A stretch of DNA of 48,727 bases from assembly GCA_902826225.1 (NCBI GenBank), contig CADEED010000018.1, forward strand, positions 1-48,727, read 5' to 3'. The notes under the pieces were generated by a model. It searched no databases. It worked only from the letters and a program-made list of their open reading frames with translations, and was not told the DNA's origin. Shown in pieces: positions 17,157 to 26,682 of the stretch. The first letter of the stretch is position 1; each line of letters starts with the position of its first letter. The position numbers and the translations under genes are program-made. Source of the stretch: an uncultured Pseudomonadota bacterium. GTDB taxonomy: Bacteria; Pseudomonadota; Gammaproteobacteria; Steroidobacterales; Steroidobacteraceae.

Positions 17157-18152
17157 ATGCAAGCCATTCGCAAGATCCTCGTCGCCGTGAAGAACCCGGA
17201 CGCCCGCCGCCAACCGGGCGCCGAGAAGGCGCTGCGAATCGCCAGATCGCTCGGCGCATCCGTCGAGCTGTACCACGCCATCTCGACGCCCGTATTCCTC
17301 GAGCTGGAACCGCTGCGAAGCACGTCGATCGCCGAGCTCCGGCGCGAGGCCCTGGCGCTGCGGCTGCAACGTCTCGAGAAGATAGCCGCCACGGCCCGGC
17401 GCCTCGGCATCAAGGCGTCCGCCACCGTCGAATGGGATTTCCCCCCTCACGAAGCCATCATCCGCCGGGCGATTCGCAGCCGCGCGGATCTCATCATTGC
17501 CGAGTGCCACCAGGGACGCAGGCTCGCGCCCTGGCTGATGCATCTCACGGATTGGGAGCTGCTGCGGGCGAGCCCCATGCCCGTGTTGCTGCTCAAGAAC
17601 AGCAAACCCTGGCGCAAGGGCCGCGTGCTCGCGGCCGTCGATCCCTCGCATGCGCATGCCAAGCCATCGCGCCTCGATTCGCTCATCGTGGCGCACGGCG
17701 AACTGCTTGCCGGGAAGCTGCGCCGGGCGCTGCACTTGATGTACGCGAACCATCCCTCGGTTTTCGGTCTCACGGTCGGCGATCCGGCGCTCGACGCCGT
17801 CACGCTCGCGGCAACCTACGAGCAGCAAACGGAGAAGGGTCGCCGGGAGTTCGCCGACTTCGCCACCAGCGCGGGCATTCCGCCGGCACGCCGGCATCTC
17901 GTCGACGCCGATCCGGTCGTCGGAATCCCCCGGGTCGCCCGCAGGGTCGGCGCCGACGTCGTCGTCATGGGCGCGGTTTCGCGCTCGGGGCTGAGACGCG
18001 TGTTCATCGGCAATACCGCCGAGCGCGTGTTGAACGATCTGCCCTGCGACGTGCTCGTGGTCAAACCCGCGCACTTCGAAAAGCGCGTGCCCGCCAAGGC
18101 TCGCGGAATGCGGGTGATCGGTCCGCAGCCGCTCGTACCCTTGCCCGTCTGA
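17157..18152 (+). CDS. Tandem-domain universal stress protein (UspE-like), copy 2
   Basis: A 331-residue paralogue of the protein encoded at 8228-9187. The two share long near-identical stretches, for example WDFPPHEAI, PWLMHLTDWELLR, AAVDPSHAHAKP and the C-terminal VVVMGAVSRSGLRRVFIG. It has the same two Usp folds (about 1-150 and 155-310). The ATG follows GGAG at 17147. It sits 88 bp after phosphoketolase with its own possible promoter. Duplication around the acetyl-phosphate genes suggests both copies belong to the same stress regulon, possibly with divided roles. Confidence 0.9.
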   Translation: MQAIRKILVAVKNPDARRQPGAEKALRIARSLGASVELYHAISTPVFLELEPLRSTSIAELRREALALRLQRLEKIAATARRLGIKASATVEWDFPPHEAIIRRAIRSRADLIIAECHQGRRLAPWLMHLTDWELLRASPMPVLLLKNSKPWRKGRVLAAVDPSHAHAKPSRLDSLIVAHGELLAGKLRRALHLMYANHPSVFGLTVGDPALDAVTLAATYEQQTEKGRREFADFATSAGIPPARRHLVDADPVVGIPRVARRVGADVVVMGAVSRSGLRRVFIGNTAERVLNDLPCDVLVVKPAHFEKRVPAKARGMRVIGPQPLVPLPV

Positions 18153-18161
18153 GGAACGAAC

Positions 18162-18325
18162 ATGTCCCGCACGATGAAAGCCGCCGTGGTGCGGGCGTTC
18201 GGCCAGCCGCTCTCGATCGAAGAAATCCCGACTGGCCGGTGAAGCCGAATCACTCGCCGCTCGAGGACGTCAACGCCGTATTCGAGGATCTGCGCAGCGG
18301 CGCCGTCAACGGCCGCCGGGTCTGG
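18162..18325 (+). pseudogene. Remnant of a zinc alcohol dehydrogenase (AdhP-like), internal deletion
   Basis: From the ATG at 18162 the frame encodes MSRTMKAAVVRAFGQPLSIE then EIPTGR and a stop at 18240; this is the N-terminus of AdhP-type zinc alcohol dehydrogenases. Immediately after, in another frame, comes KPNHSPLEDVNAVFEDLRSG then AVNGRRVW, which matches the C-terminal end of the same family. Everything between (catalytic zinc site, cofactor domain, roughly 280 codons) is missing. The gene therefore looks reduced to its two ends by a deletion that also shifted the frame. The remnant lies 9 bp after the Usp gene, so it was probably once part of that transcript. Confidence 0.75.
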
Positions 18326-18351
18326 ACATCGCGCAGTCGGCCCCTCCTATC

Positions 18352-18365
18352 CGTAGTTTCCCGCA
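18352..18365 (+). promoter_or_regulatory. Island motif upstream of the PilZ gene
   Basis: CGTA-GTTTCC-CGCA fits the CGTA-N6-CGTA pattern with one mismatch in the second half-site, but has TTT-CC rather than TTG in the spacer. It lies 57 bp upstream of the PilZ ATG, nearly the same distance as the copies at 7419 and 9218. Confidence 0.45.
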
Positions 18366-18422
18366 TGACCTGCGCAATGCCCCGGATTTCAGCACGCGGC
18401 ATCGCGCCTAGATTGCCCACTC

Positions 18423-18782
18423 ATGAACACCCGCCCCGCCACTGAAACACAATCGACTATCCCGATGGAGCATCGTTGGGGTGTCCGCGTCAGCATCGAT
18501 GCGCCCGTCCGCCTGACGAGCGATGGCGACGCGGAGGCTTACGGTCTCGTCCGCAACGCCAGCATCAGCGGCGCGCTCATCGAGACTCCCCTGGCGCTTC
18601 CGGTGCTCTCGAATCTGACGGTGCAGTTCCGCAACTTCGAGCTCGCCGCCTGCGTGACTCGCAGCGAGCCTGGCAGGCTCGGTGTCGAGTGGCGCGACAT
18701 GGGGTGCCAGCGTCTCGTCGAGCTCCTGCACGAATCGCAGCGCGACGCGGAGTTGTTCGACCGCGACCACGCGTTCGACTGA
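18423..18782 (+). CDS. PilZ-domain protein (predicted c-di-GMP receptor)
   Basis: A 119-residue single-domain PilZ protein. Both halves of the c-di-GMP binding signature are present: R18-W-G-V-R22 (EHRWGVRVSI) and N45-x-S-x-x-G50 (RNASISGALIE), followed by the beta-barrel strands (LTVQFRNFELAACVTR, LGVEWRDMG). No effector or membrane domain is attached, so it should act through a partner. It lies between the adh remnant and hemN, with 42 bp to hemN, so co-transcription with anaerobic haem synthesis is plausible. The neighbourhood does not reveal its target. Confidence 0.85.
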   Translation: MNTRPATETQSTIPMEHRWGVRVSIDAPVRLTSDGDAEAYGLVRNASISGALIETPLALPVLSNLTVQFRNFELAACVTRSEPGRLGVEWRDMGCQRLVELLHESQRDAELFDRDHAFD

Positions 18783-18824
18783 TCCGGATCGGGGACCGAT
18801 CGCGCGGCACGCGGCACGCTCAGC

Positions 18825-20225
18825 ATGCAAGCGAACATCACTTTCGACGCGGACCTGCTACGGCGCTACGACACGCCGGGCCCGCGGTACACCTCGTATC
18901 CGACCGCGCCGGCATTCGCCGAAGACTTCGGAGCGGCGCAACTGCGGGCGCATGCGCTGCGCACGAACGACGAACCGATCCCGCGGGCCCTGTCTCTCTA
19001 CGTGCACGTGCCGTACTGTTTCAGCCCCTGCTTCTACTGCGGCTGCAACCGCGTCATCACGCGCGACCGCTCGCGCGCCGCACCCTACCTGCTGCGCCTG
19101 GCGCGCGAGGCGGAGATCGCCGGTGGATGGTTCGACCGCGACCGTGAGGTCCTGCAGCTGCACCTGGGCGGTGGCACGCCGAACTTCCTCACCGCCACGC
19201 AGATCGCCGGGCTCGTCGAAAGCCTGCGTGGACATTTCCGCTTTTCGTCGCGAGCCGACCGGGATTTCTCGATCGAGCTCGACCCGCGCTTCCTGCAGCC
19301 CGATGACATCGCGAGCTACGCGCGCAGCGGATTCAGCCGCGCGAGCTTCGGCGTCCAGGATTTCGATGCCGACGTACAGCGTGCCGTCAACCGCGAGCAG
19401 ACCGTCGAACAGACGCTCGCCGTCATCGATGCCTGCCGCGCCCACGGATTCCGCTCGGTCAATGTCGACCTCATCTACGGACTGCCCCGGCAGACCGTCG
19501 ACGGATTCGCACGCACCCTCGACACCGTGACCGAGGCCCGGCCCGACCGCATCGCGGTCTACGGCTACGCGCACATGCCGCAGATCTTCAAGGCGCAGAC
19601 GCAGATCGAGGAGCGTGACCTGCCCGCGCCAGGCACGAAACTCACGCTGCTGCAGCTCGCCATCGAGAAGCTCACGGCGGCGGGCTACGAACACGTCGGC
19701 ATGGATCACTTCTCGCTGCCCGCCGATGACCTCGCGGTGGCGCGTCGCGCGGGATCCCTGCACCGGAATTTCATGGGCTACACCACGCACGCGGAGTGCG
19801 ATCTCGTCGGACTCGGGGTGAGCGCGATCAGCCACATCGGCGATTCGTTCAGCCAGAACCCGCGCGATCTGCCGGCCTGGGAGCAGGCACTCGACCAGGG
19901 CCAGGCGCCCGTGTGGCGCGGCCTCGCGCTGAGTTTCGACGACCGGGTTCGCGCGGACGTCATCCAGCGGCTCATGTGCAACGGTGAAATCGACATCGCC
20001 GCGATCGAGCAGCGCCACGTCATCGACTTCCCGCGGTACTTCGCCGAATCGCTGCCGCGGCTCGAGGCGCTGGCCGCCGACGGACTCGTCGAGGTCTCGC
20101 CCCGGCGCATCAGCGCGACTTCGCGCGGCCGTCTGCTGCTGCGGATCATCGCGATGTGCTTCGACCGCTACCTGAGCCAGGCCGCCGCGGCGCCCGCGCG
20201 CCCGCGCTACTCGCGCGTCATCTAG
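18825..20225 (+). CDS. hemN: Oxygen-independent coproporphyrinogen III dehydrogenase (HemN)
   Basis: A 466-residue radical-SAM enzyme that oxidatively decarboxylates coproporphyrinogen III to protoporphyrinogen IX without oxygen. The cluster motif is C65-x3-C69-x2-C72-x-C74 ([11 protein letters not shown]), which includes the extra cysteine typical of true HemN rather than HemW. The start [17 protein letters not shown] is also HemN-specific, as are LGGGTPNFL and [11 protein letters not shown]. The length matches E. coli HemN. It fits an FNR-controlled island, although I found no FNR box directly upstream. Its stop overlaps the convergent sugar dehydrogenase gene by 4 bp. Confidence 0.96.
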   Translation: MQANITFDADLLRRYDTPGPRYTSYPTAPAFAEDFGAAQLRAHALRTNDEPIPRALSLYVHVPYCFSPCFYCGCNRVITRDRSRAAPYLLRLAREAEIAGGWFDRDREVLQLHLGGGTPNFLTATQIAGLVESLRGHFRFSSRADRDFSIELDPRFLQPDDIASYARSGFSRASFGVQDFDADVQRAVNREQTVEQTLAVIDACRAHGFRSVNVDLIYGLPRQTVDGFARTLDTVTEARPDRIAVYGYAHMPQIFKAQTQIEERDLPAPGTKLTLLQLAIEKLTAAGYEHVGMDHFSLPADDLAVARRAGSLHRNFMGYTTHAECDLVGLGVSAISHIGDSFSQNPRDLPAWEQALDQGQAPVWRGLALSFDDRVRADVIQRLMCNGEIDIAAIEQRHVIDFPRYFAESLPRLEALAADGLVEVSPRRISATSRGRLLLRIIAMCFDRYLSQAAAAPARPRYSRVI

Positions 20226-21580
20226 CGGGCGCGGCCCGAGACGTCAGCGGTCGCTCTCCAGATGACGTTGCCGACGTCGTCGGCGACGAGCAGCGCGCCG
20301 CGAGTGTCGATCGCCACCCCGACGGGGCGCCCGCGCGCTTCGCCCTTCGCGTTCACGAAGCCGGTGAGCACGTCGACCGGCGCGCCCGACGGCCTGCCGT
20401 TCGCGAACGGAACGAAAATCACCTTGTAGCCCGCGGGTGGCTTGCGGTTCCAAGAGCCATGCAATCCGACGAACATGCCGTTGTCGAACGGCGCGGGGAG
20501 CGCGGTGTCGCCGCCCGCCGCGAGCCCGAGCGCCGCCACGTGCGCCCCGAGCGCATAGTCCGGCGCGATGGCCCTGGCGACGAGATCCGGCCGCGGCGGC
20601 TGCACACGCTCGTCGACGTGCTGTCCGAAGTAGCTGTACGGCCAACCGTAGAACGCGCCGTCCTGCACCGACGTCAGGTAGTCGGGGACGAGATCGTCGC
20701 CGAGCTCGTCGCGCTCGTTCGCGACGGTCCACAGCACGCCGGTCGCAGGCTCCCAGGCCATGCCATTCGGATTGCGCAGTCCGGTCGCGAACAGCCGCTT
20801 TTCGCCGGTGCGCGCGTCCACTTCCCAGATCGCCGCGCGCCCATCTTCCCTTTCGATCCCGTTCTCGGCGACGTTGCTGTTGGATCCCACCGTCGCGTAC
20901 AGCAGCGAACCATCCGCGCTCGCGATGATGTTCTTCGTCCAATGGTGATTGAGCGCACCGCCAGGCAGGTCGGTGAGCTTCGTGCCCGCGCCCGGGAGCT
21001 TCGTCGCGCCGTCGGTGTACTCGAATTTCACGATGGCATCGGTGTTGGCGACGTACAGGGTGTGGCCGACCAGGGCCATGCCAAAGGGCGAATGCAATCC
21101 TTCGATGAACGCGGCCTTCACCTCGGCGACACCATCGCCATCGGCGTCGCGCAGCAGCGTGATGCGGTTCGCCGACGGCACGGCCGCGCCCGCCTTGGCC
21201 TGCATGCGCTTCATGACGGCGCCCTTCAGACCCTTGCCGTCTTCGGGCCGCTCGGGCGCGTTGCTCTCCGCGACGAGGACGTCGTTGTTGGGCAGCACGT
21301 ACACCCAGCGCGGATGCACCAGTCCGGAGGCGAATGCGTTCACCGCGACACCGGGAGCCGGCGTCGGCTTCTCACTGGCGGGCCAGCCGATGGCCTCCGC
21401 CACCTGCACGGTGGGGATCAGCTTCCGGTCGGGCGCCGGCAGCTGCGGGCTGTTGCCGACCGATGACGAGGGAGATTCGACGGGCGCGGTTTTCGCCGGT
21501 CCGACCGAGCACGAGGAGCAGGCGCCGACCAGCGCGCAGACGTACACGATCGCCGCGCAGGAGAGATGTTTGTTGGCCAT
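20222..21580 (-). CDS. PQQ-type sorbosone/glucose dehydrogenase-like lipoprotein
   Basis: A 452-residue protein with a lipoprotein-type signal peptide (cleavage before Cys in LVGAC) and a beta-propeller of the glucose/sorbosone dehydrogenase family. Typical stretches are [61 protein letters not shown] and [15 protein letters not shown]. Such proteins oxidise sugars or aldoses in the periplasm with PQQ, but no PQQ synthesis gene is present here and the real substrate is unknown. The gene is convergent with hemN, with a 4-bp overlap of stops, and 66 bp downstream of the large SBBP protein gene's end. Confidence 0.85.
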   Translation of the reverse strand: MANKHLSCAAIVYVCALVGACSSCSVGPAKTAPVESPSSSVGNSPQLPAPDRKLIPTVQVAEAIGWPASEKPTPAPGVAVNAFASGLVHPRWVYVLPNNDVLVAESNAPERPEDGKGLKGAVMKRMQAKAGAAVPSANRITLLRDADGDGVAEVKAAFIEGLHSPFGMALVGHTLYVANTDAIVKFEYTDGATKLPGAGTKLTDLPGGALNHHWTKNIIASADGSLLYATVGSNSNVAENGIEREDGRAAIWEVDARTGEKRLFATGLRNPNGMAWEPATGVLWTVANERDELGDDLVPDYLTSVQDGAFYGWPYSYFGQHVDERVQPPRPDLVARAIAPDYALGAHVAALGLAAGGDTALPAPFDNGMFVGLHGSWNRKPPAGYKVIFVPFANGRPSGAPVDVLTGFVNAKGEARGRPVGVAIDTRGALLVADDVGNVIWRATADVSGRAR

Positions 21581-21646
21581 GCGCTCATGTTAGGAAGCGC
21601 TCCGCCCGTGAATGTAGGAGCGCAACCCGACGCATGGGCGGGAACA

Positions 21647-24600
21647 TCAACTCCTCGGGCGGCGCCGCCAGCGCGTTCCCAGCAGCCCCGCGAAGCCGAG
21701 CAGCAGCCACGGGTCGACGGCGCCGCCACCGCCACCGCCTCCCGGTGGAGGTGCGGGCGGTGCCGGCGTCGCGTCGTCGTCGGTGATCGTGAGCACGGCC
21801 GCCGCCGTGGCGCCGAGGGTCGCGCCGCCCGTGGGCGCGGACAGCGTGATCGTCACCGTTTCGTCGGGTTCGTCGGCCGTATCCTGCGCGATGGGAACAT
21901 CGACGGTCTTGTTCGCCGCATCGCCGGCCGCGAAGTTCACGATGACGTCCGTCGCCGTGTAGTCGCTGCCGGCCGTGGCCGTGCCGTTACTCGTCGCGAG
22001 CCGCACGCCGACCGCGCCATCGCTGCCGCCCGTGCGTGTCACGGTGATCGTCGCCTGCGGGCCCGCCTCGCCCACCGTGTACGTCGCGGCGGAGAGTTGC
22101 GGCACACCCGGCGTCGGCGCCGGCGGCGTCGGATCGTCGTCGGTGATCGAAAGCGTCGAGGCCGTCTGCGCGCCGAGCGTCGCACCGCCGGTCGGAGCCG
22201 ACAGCGTGAGCGTGACGGTCTCATCGGGTTCGTCCGTGGCATCCTGCGAGATCGGAACGTTCACGGTCTTCGCCGCCGCGTCGCCGGCGGCGAAGTTCAC
22301 GACGACATCCGTCGCGGTGTAGTCGCTGCCCGCGGTCGCGGTGCCATCCGACGTCACGAGGCGCGCGCTCACGGCGCCATCGCTGCCGCCCGCGCGCGTG
22401 ACGGTGATCGTCGCATTCGTTCCACCCTCGGCGACGGTGTACGTCGCGGCGGAGAGCTGCAGCGAGCCGGGCGTGGGCGGCGCGCCGGCCTCGTTGATCG
22501 TGAGCACGGCGGCGGCCTGTGTGCCGACATCGCCGAGACACCACTGGTTGTCGCTGAGCGCGAGGTTGATCGTCTCGCCGCCATCGGCGAGGGCGTCTGC
22601 CGCGACCGGGACCGTGAACGTCTTCGGCGCGAGATCGCCGTTGCGCCATTCGAGCAGCGTATCGACCGCGGTGTAGTCGGTGCCCGCGGTCGCGGTGCCC
22701 CCCGCGATGGATTGCGCGCGGATCTTCACCGGACCCGCGGCGCGGCCGGTGCGATTCACGGTGATCGTGGCGGTCCCCGCACTCTCGTTGACCGCGTAGG
22801 TCGCCGCCGAGAACGACAGGGTCGGCATCGGAAACGGCGCGCTCGCGCTGAGCTTCGCGACATAGGCGTCGCTCACGACGCTCGCGCCGCCGCCCTTGTT
22901 GCCCTGCACGCCGCGATACGTCGGGAAATCCGGCGAGTTCGTCGAACCGATCACGTAGACGTTGCCCGCGGTATCGACCGCGAAATCGTTGATCGGGTGG
23001 AAGCTGATGTCCGAGCCACCCGTGAACACCGTCGGTGCGCCGATGCGCATGCCGAAGTCGACGCTCGCGCCGGTCGCCGCGAAGCGCACGATCGAGGGTG
23101 AGCTGATGTGCGCGAGGCAGACCTCCGGCGATTCGCCCACCCGCATGGACAGCGGCGCATTGCCGTTGGTGGACAGGTAGACGCGGTTCGAGGAATCCAG
23201 CGCGATCGCGTTGTTCGACGAGTAGTTCGGCCGCTGCGAGTAGGTCGCCCACACCAGGGAGTTTCCGGCCGGCGACAGCTTGGCGAGCCAGCCGAGCATC
23301 GCGTTCGTCTGGGTCGTCGCGAATGCGCCCGGCGTCACCGGAAAATCCCCGCCCGCCCCCACGACGTACGCGCTGCCCGCGGAGTCGACCGCGATGCCGA
23401 GCGCCTCGTCGGTGTTGCTGCCACCGAGGAACGTCGAGTAGACGAGACCGGTACCGGTCGAGTTCATCTTGGTGACGAATCCGTCGAAGTCGCCTTCGAA
23501 GGTGGAGTCGTACGGGTTCACCAGCGGAAACGTCGCGGAGTCGAACGTGACGACGCGCCCGGCGATATACACGTTGTCGGCGGAGTCGAGCGCGATGGCG
23601 CGGATCCGGTGACCGCCGCCGAAATTCGTGCCGAACGTGGTCGACCACACGAGCGACGAGCCGTCGGCGGAAAACTTGGTGATGAACTGGTCGCCGTCGC
23701 CCTGGTAGGCGCCGGCCGTCACGGGAAACGCAGGGCTGACTCCCTGCGCCGTCTGCCCCGCGACCACGATGCGGCCCTGGCTGTCGACGGCGAATCCGAA
23801 CATCCGTTCATTGGCGTTCGTACCGAGGTAGGTCGAGTAGACGAGTGCGTTGCCGGCCGCATTGATCTTGAGCGCGACGACCTCCGCCGCGGTGCCCGCG
23901 GGAATGACCGTCTTGTACGAGCCCGCCGTCGTCGGAAAATCATCCGACTGCGTCGTGCCCGCGAAGAGGATCTCGCCGCTCGAGTTCACGTGGATGCCGC
24001 CCACGCCGAGCTCGTCCGCCGTGCCGCCGAGGTAGGTGGAATACAGCCGCGTGTCACCGGCGGCGGAGAGCTTCACGACGAAGAATTCGAAGTCTTCCCT
24101 CGCGGCGGGCTGCACCGATCCCGGTGTCGTCGGAAAGTCCGCCGACAGCGTGACTCCGGCCGCGTAGACCTCACCGGCGGCATTGACGGTGATCGCCTGC
24201 CAGGGATCCGGGATGCCGCCGTTGAGGGACTCGTCGGCGGTGCCGCCGAGGTACGTCGAATACTCGTAGACCGGGTCGATGACGAGCTCGCGTGAGCGGT
24301 CGTACGCGCCGAGCTCGAAGCGCAGCTCGTCTGCCGCCACCTGCACGAAGCGTGCGGCGACCCAGGTAGTTTGCCCGTCCGAGGCACGCTGGAATGCGAC
24401 CGGCCGGTGGTGGATGAGTTCGCCCGCCGCCGTCGAGACGCTGAGCGCGCCGTCGCCGAGAACGGAGACGCGATCGGCGCCGCGGAACCGCAGCCGGATC
24501 GCGGCGGCATCGGCGCCGGGCCGGACCACGAAGTCGTACTCCGGCGAGCCGCGCTCGCCGTGCAGTTTGAGGTCGATGTCCGCCCACAGCGACGGCAGCA

Positions 24601-25003
24601 CCACCGCGGAGAACTGCCGTGCATCCTTCACCCAGTTCGCGGTGTCCTGTCCGCGCAGGTAACTGGAGCGCGCCGCCTGCGGCTGCTCCCCGCGCACGCG
24701 GGCGGGCGCGGCGCCCGGAAATTCCATGTACACCGCCTGGTCCGCCTGACGGCCATCGAGCCGCCACACCACGGAATCGTCCGTGACGAATTGCGTGTAC
24801 CCGCGACCGCGCGCCAGGAATCGCGCGCGTGAATCCGTCTGTCCGAGATTCTCTTCGAAGGTGAGCGCCGCGAGGCCGCGGGCGGGGGCCGGCGCCGCGA
24901 GCGGCACGCGCGGCACTTCGAACTCCGGCAGCGAAACCAGCCCCGCGGAGACGGCCGCGGCGAGCAACCCCAGCATCCAGCCCGTTCGCGTTGTCGTTGT
25001 CAC
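21647..25003 (-). CDS. Large SBBP-repeat / Calx-beta surface protein with GlyGly-CTERM-like tail
   Basis: A 1118-residue exported protein. It has a signal peptide and an N-terminal domain typical of SBBP proteins ([20 protein letters not shown] to about residue 240). A long set of SBBP beta-propeller repeats follows (about 245-720, units such as [13 protein letters not shown]). Then come three Calx-beta domains (about 730-1080, each with [16 protein letters not shown] and DEPDETV-like motifs). The C-terminus is a Gly run, then [16 protein letters not shown] and an Arg cluster, the tripartite pattern of GlyGly-CTERM-type sorting signals processed by rhombosortase. It is probably surface-displayed or secreted and adhesive. 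It is divergent from a membrane LuxR regulator. Confidence 0.85.
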   Translation of the reverse strand: MTTTTRTGWMLGLLAAAVSAGLVSLPEFEVPRVPLAAPAPARGLAALTFEENLGQTDSRARFLARGRGYTQFVTDDSVVWRLDGRQADQAVYMEFPGAAPARVRGEQPQAARSSYLRGQDTANWVKDARQFSAVVLPSLWADIDLKLHGERGSPEYDFVVRPGADAAAIRLRFRGADRVSVLGDGALSVSTAAGELIHHRPVAFQRASDGQTTWVAARFVQVAADELRFELGAYDRSRELVIDPVYEYSTYLGGTADESLNGGIPDPWQAITVNAAGEVYAAGVTLSADFPTTPGSVQPAAREDFEFFVVKLSAAGDTRLYSTYLGGTADELGVGGIHVNSSGEILFAGTTQSDDFPTTAGSYKTVIPAGTAAEVVALKINAAGNALVYSTYLGTNANERMFGFAVDSQGRIVVAGQTAQGVSPAFPVTAGAYQGDGDQFITKFSADGSSLVWSTTFGTNFGGGHRIRAIALDSADNVYIAGRVVTFDSATFPLVNPYDSTFEGDFDGFVTKMNSTGTGLVYSTFLGGSNTDEALGIAVDSAGSAYVVGAGGDFPVTPGAFATTQTNAMLGWLAKLSPAGNSLVWATYSQRPNYSSNNAIALDSSNRVYLSTNGNAPLSMRVGESPEVCLAHISSPSIVRFAATGASVDFGMRIGAPTVFTGGSDISFHPINDFAVDTAGNVYVIGSTNSPDFPTYRGVQGNKGGGASVVSDAYVAKLSASAPFPMPTLSFSAATYAVNESAGTATITVNRTGRAAGPVKIRAQSIAGGTATAGTDYTAVDTLLEWRNGDLAPKTFTVPVAADALADGGETINLALSDNQWCLGDVGTQAAAVLTINEAGAPPTPGSLQLSAATYTVAEGGTNATITVTRAGGSDGAVSARLVTSDGTATAGSDYTATDVVVNFAAGDAAAKTVNVPISQDATDEPDETVTLTLSAPTGGATLGAQTASTLSITDDDPTPPAPTPGVPQLSAATYTVGEAGPQATITVTRTGGSDGAVGVRLATSNGTATAGSDYTATDVIVNFAAGDAANKTVDVPIAQDTADEPDETVTITLSAPTGGATLGATAAAVLTITDDDATPAPPAPPPGGGGGGGAVDPWLLLGFAGLLGTRWRRRPRS
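21773..22465. repeat. 360-bp tandem repeat encoding two Calx-beta domains
   Basis: The last two Calx-beta domains of the large surface protein are encoded by near-identical DNA with a period of 360 bp (compare 21774-21789 with 22134-22149). The encoded domains share [15 protein letters not shown] / [15 protein letters not shown] and nearly the same [20 protein letters not shown] stretch. A third, diverged copy lies at about 22487-22830. This points to recent in-gene duplication. Confidence 0.8.
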
Positions 25004-25075
25004 GAGACCTCTCCCCCGTTGATGACGCCCCGAGCATCCCGCGTGCGCGCTTACGGATCACTTACACTGCGTCCG

Positions 25076-25489
25076 ATGCTGAGGATCGTCCTCGTCTATG
25101 GGCTCCTGCTGGGCGCCGGCGCCCTGGGTTTGCACTGGCTGCAGTACCAGTACCTCGTGCGCACGCACGCGGTGGAGACTTATGTTGGATTGATCGCCTG
25201 CGCCTTCCTCGGCCTCGGCATCTGGATAGGCGCCCGCGTCTTCCGGCGACCCCCACCCGCCGACTTCGTCGCCAATACGCAGGTTCAGCAGACGCTGGGC
25301 ATCAGCGAGCGCGAGCTCGAGGTCCTGCGCCTGCTGGCCGCGGGCCAGTCCAACAAGGAGATCGCGAACCGTCTCAGTGTTTCGCCGAACACGGTCAAGA
25401 CGCACATCGCGAACCTGTTCGGGAAGCTCGAAGTCGGCCGGCGCACCGAGGCGATCTTGCGCGCCCGCGAGCTCGGCATGCTCCGCTGA
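25076..25489 (+). CDS. Membrane-anchored LuxR-type transcriptional regulator
   Basis: A 137-residue protein with two transmembrane helices (about 3-22 and 35-54), a short linker, and a C-terminal LuxR/GerE helix-turn-helix (about 76-133: [20 protein letters not shown], then [16 protein letters not shown]). There is no receiver or autoinducer domain, so it looks like a one-component membrane-bound regulator. The ATG at 25076 is chosen because it opens at the first helix; upstream codons are Arg-rich. It is divergent from the large SBBP gene and followed by a DUF4199 membrane protein 103 bp downstream, a pairing that suggests a sensor partner. Confidence 0.85.
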   Translation: MLRIVLVYGLLLGAGALGLHWLQYQYLVRTHAVETYVGLIACAFLGLGIWIGARVFRRPPPADFVANTQVQQTLGISERELEVLRLLAAGQSNKEIANRLSVSPNTVKTHIANLFGKLEVGRRTEAILRARELGMLR

Positions 25490-25592
25490 ATGGACCCTCT
25501 GATGGGCGACACGACCCGAATCACCCTTTCATACGATTGCGGGCTGACCAGCCGAAGCCTTTGATGAGCGCTCCTCCACACCAAGGTGCCTC

Positions 25593-26126
25593 ATGACCCG
25601 CTTCATCGTCCGCTACGGCGTCATCGCCGGTCTCATCGTCGCCGTCCCCAACCTCGTCATGTACCTGTCGATGTCGAAGGACGCCGAGCCCTTCGCCGGC
25701 GGCTACTACATCGGGTACACCATCATGCTGGTGGCGTTCACGGCGGTGTTCCTCGGCATCAAGGCATATCGCGACAAGGCGTTGGGCGGCGTGATCCGCT
25801 TCCTGCCCGCGTTCGGACTGGGCGTCGCCATCAGCGTCGTCGCGAGTGTGTTCTACGTGATCATGTGGGAGCTCTGCATTGCCTTCGGCAGCTGGGATTT
25901 CGTGGCCTACTACTCGAAGATGATGATGGAGTCCGCGGCCGCGAACGGACCGGCGGCGGCGGAGAAGGCCGCGGCCGAGGTAGCCTCCTTCCAGCAGATG
26001 TATGCGAACCCTGCGATCCGCATGGCATTCACCCTCATCGAAATCCTGCCCGTCGGCGTGCTGATCTCGCTGATCTCCGCGGCCGTGCTGCGCAACAGCC
26101 GCGTGTTGCCGGCGCGGGCGAGTTGA
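25593..26126 (+). CDS. DUF4199-domain membrane protein
   Basis: A 177-residue inner-membrane protein with about four transmembrane helices (5-25, 37-55, 68-90, 145-168). The soluble loop contains a Met-rich, Ala-rich helix (YYSKMMMESAAANGPAAAEK). The overall plan and the opening RYGVIAGLIVAVPNLVMYL match DUF4199 proteins, whose function is unknown. The ATG follows AAGGTGCCTC. It probably forms a functional pair with the preceding membrane LuxR regulator; no enzymatic motif is visible. Confidence 0.75.
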   Translation: MTRFIVRYGVIAGLIVAVPNLVMYLSMSKDAEPFAGGYYIGYTIMLVAFTAVFLGIKAYRDKALGGVIRFLPAFGLGVAISVVASVFYVIMWELCIAFGSWDFVAYYSKMMMESAAANGPAAAEKAAAEVASFQQMYANPAIRMAFTLIEILPVGVLISLISAAVLRNSRVLPARAS

Positions 26127-26208
26127 CCGGTCGATTCCTACGCGACCGGGCGGTCGTCGTCGATTTACGCCTCCGGTGGCCACCCGCACAGTGGCCGTCG
26201 GAGGTTCC

Positions 26209-26646
26209 ATGGCACGCATACCGAATGAAGCACTCGTACTCGTCGGCGATGGGCGCAGGGCGCTGTTCCTGCGCAATCACGGCACCCCGGCCGAGCTGAA
26301 TCTCGTCGTCGAGCGCACGCTCGAGCACGAGAATCCGTCAACTCGCGACCAAGGCACGGACAGACCCGGACGCAAGCCGGGCAGTGACGGCGTATCGCGC
26401 AGCGCGCTCGAACAGACCGATTGGCACCAGCAGGCCGAAACACGGTTCGCGACCGAGATCGCCGACGAGCTCTATCGCATGGGCCACTCGCAGGAGTTCC
26501 AGGCGCTGCTCATCGTGGCGCCGCCGAAAATGCTCGGCGATCTGCGCGCGAAACTGCACCCGGAGGTCATCGCAAGACTCGTGGGCGAGGTTCCCAAGGA
26601 CCTGACGGCGACGCCGACGCACGAGCTCGCGAAACACCTGAGCTGA
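26209..26646 (+). CDS. Host-attachment / baeRF-family protein
   Basis: A 145-residue cytosolic protein with the pattern of the bacterial 'host attachment protein' family, which is related to eRF1 domain 2 (baeRF). Features are the opening ALVLVGDGRRALFLRNHG, the variable Arg/Gly-rich loop, WHQQAETRFATEIADELYRM, LLIVAPPKMLGDLRAKLHPE and the ending VPKDLTATPTHELAKHL. The ATG at 26209 has a perfect GGAGG at 26200; an upstream GTG in frame is less likely. Such proteins have been proposed to act in ribosome rescue; the name 'host attachment' comes from an early plant-association report. Related in fold class to the gene at 9288. Confidence 0.8.
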   Translation: MARIPNEALVLVGDGRRALFLRNHGTPAELNLVVERTLEHENPSTRDQGTDRPGRKPGSDGVSRSALEQTDWHQQAETRFATEIADELYRMGHSQEFQALLIVAPPKMLGDLRAKLHPEVIARLVGEVPKDLTATPTHELAKHLS

Positions 26647-26682
26647 CGCGCGCGGAACGACCTGCACCTTACGTCGGGACGA

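Noticed and set aside
18162..18242. A genuine 26-residue small protein
   Set aside because: Its sequence is the N-terminus of alcohol dehydrogenases, and the C-terminal end of that family follows immediately in another frame.
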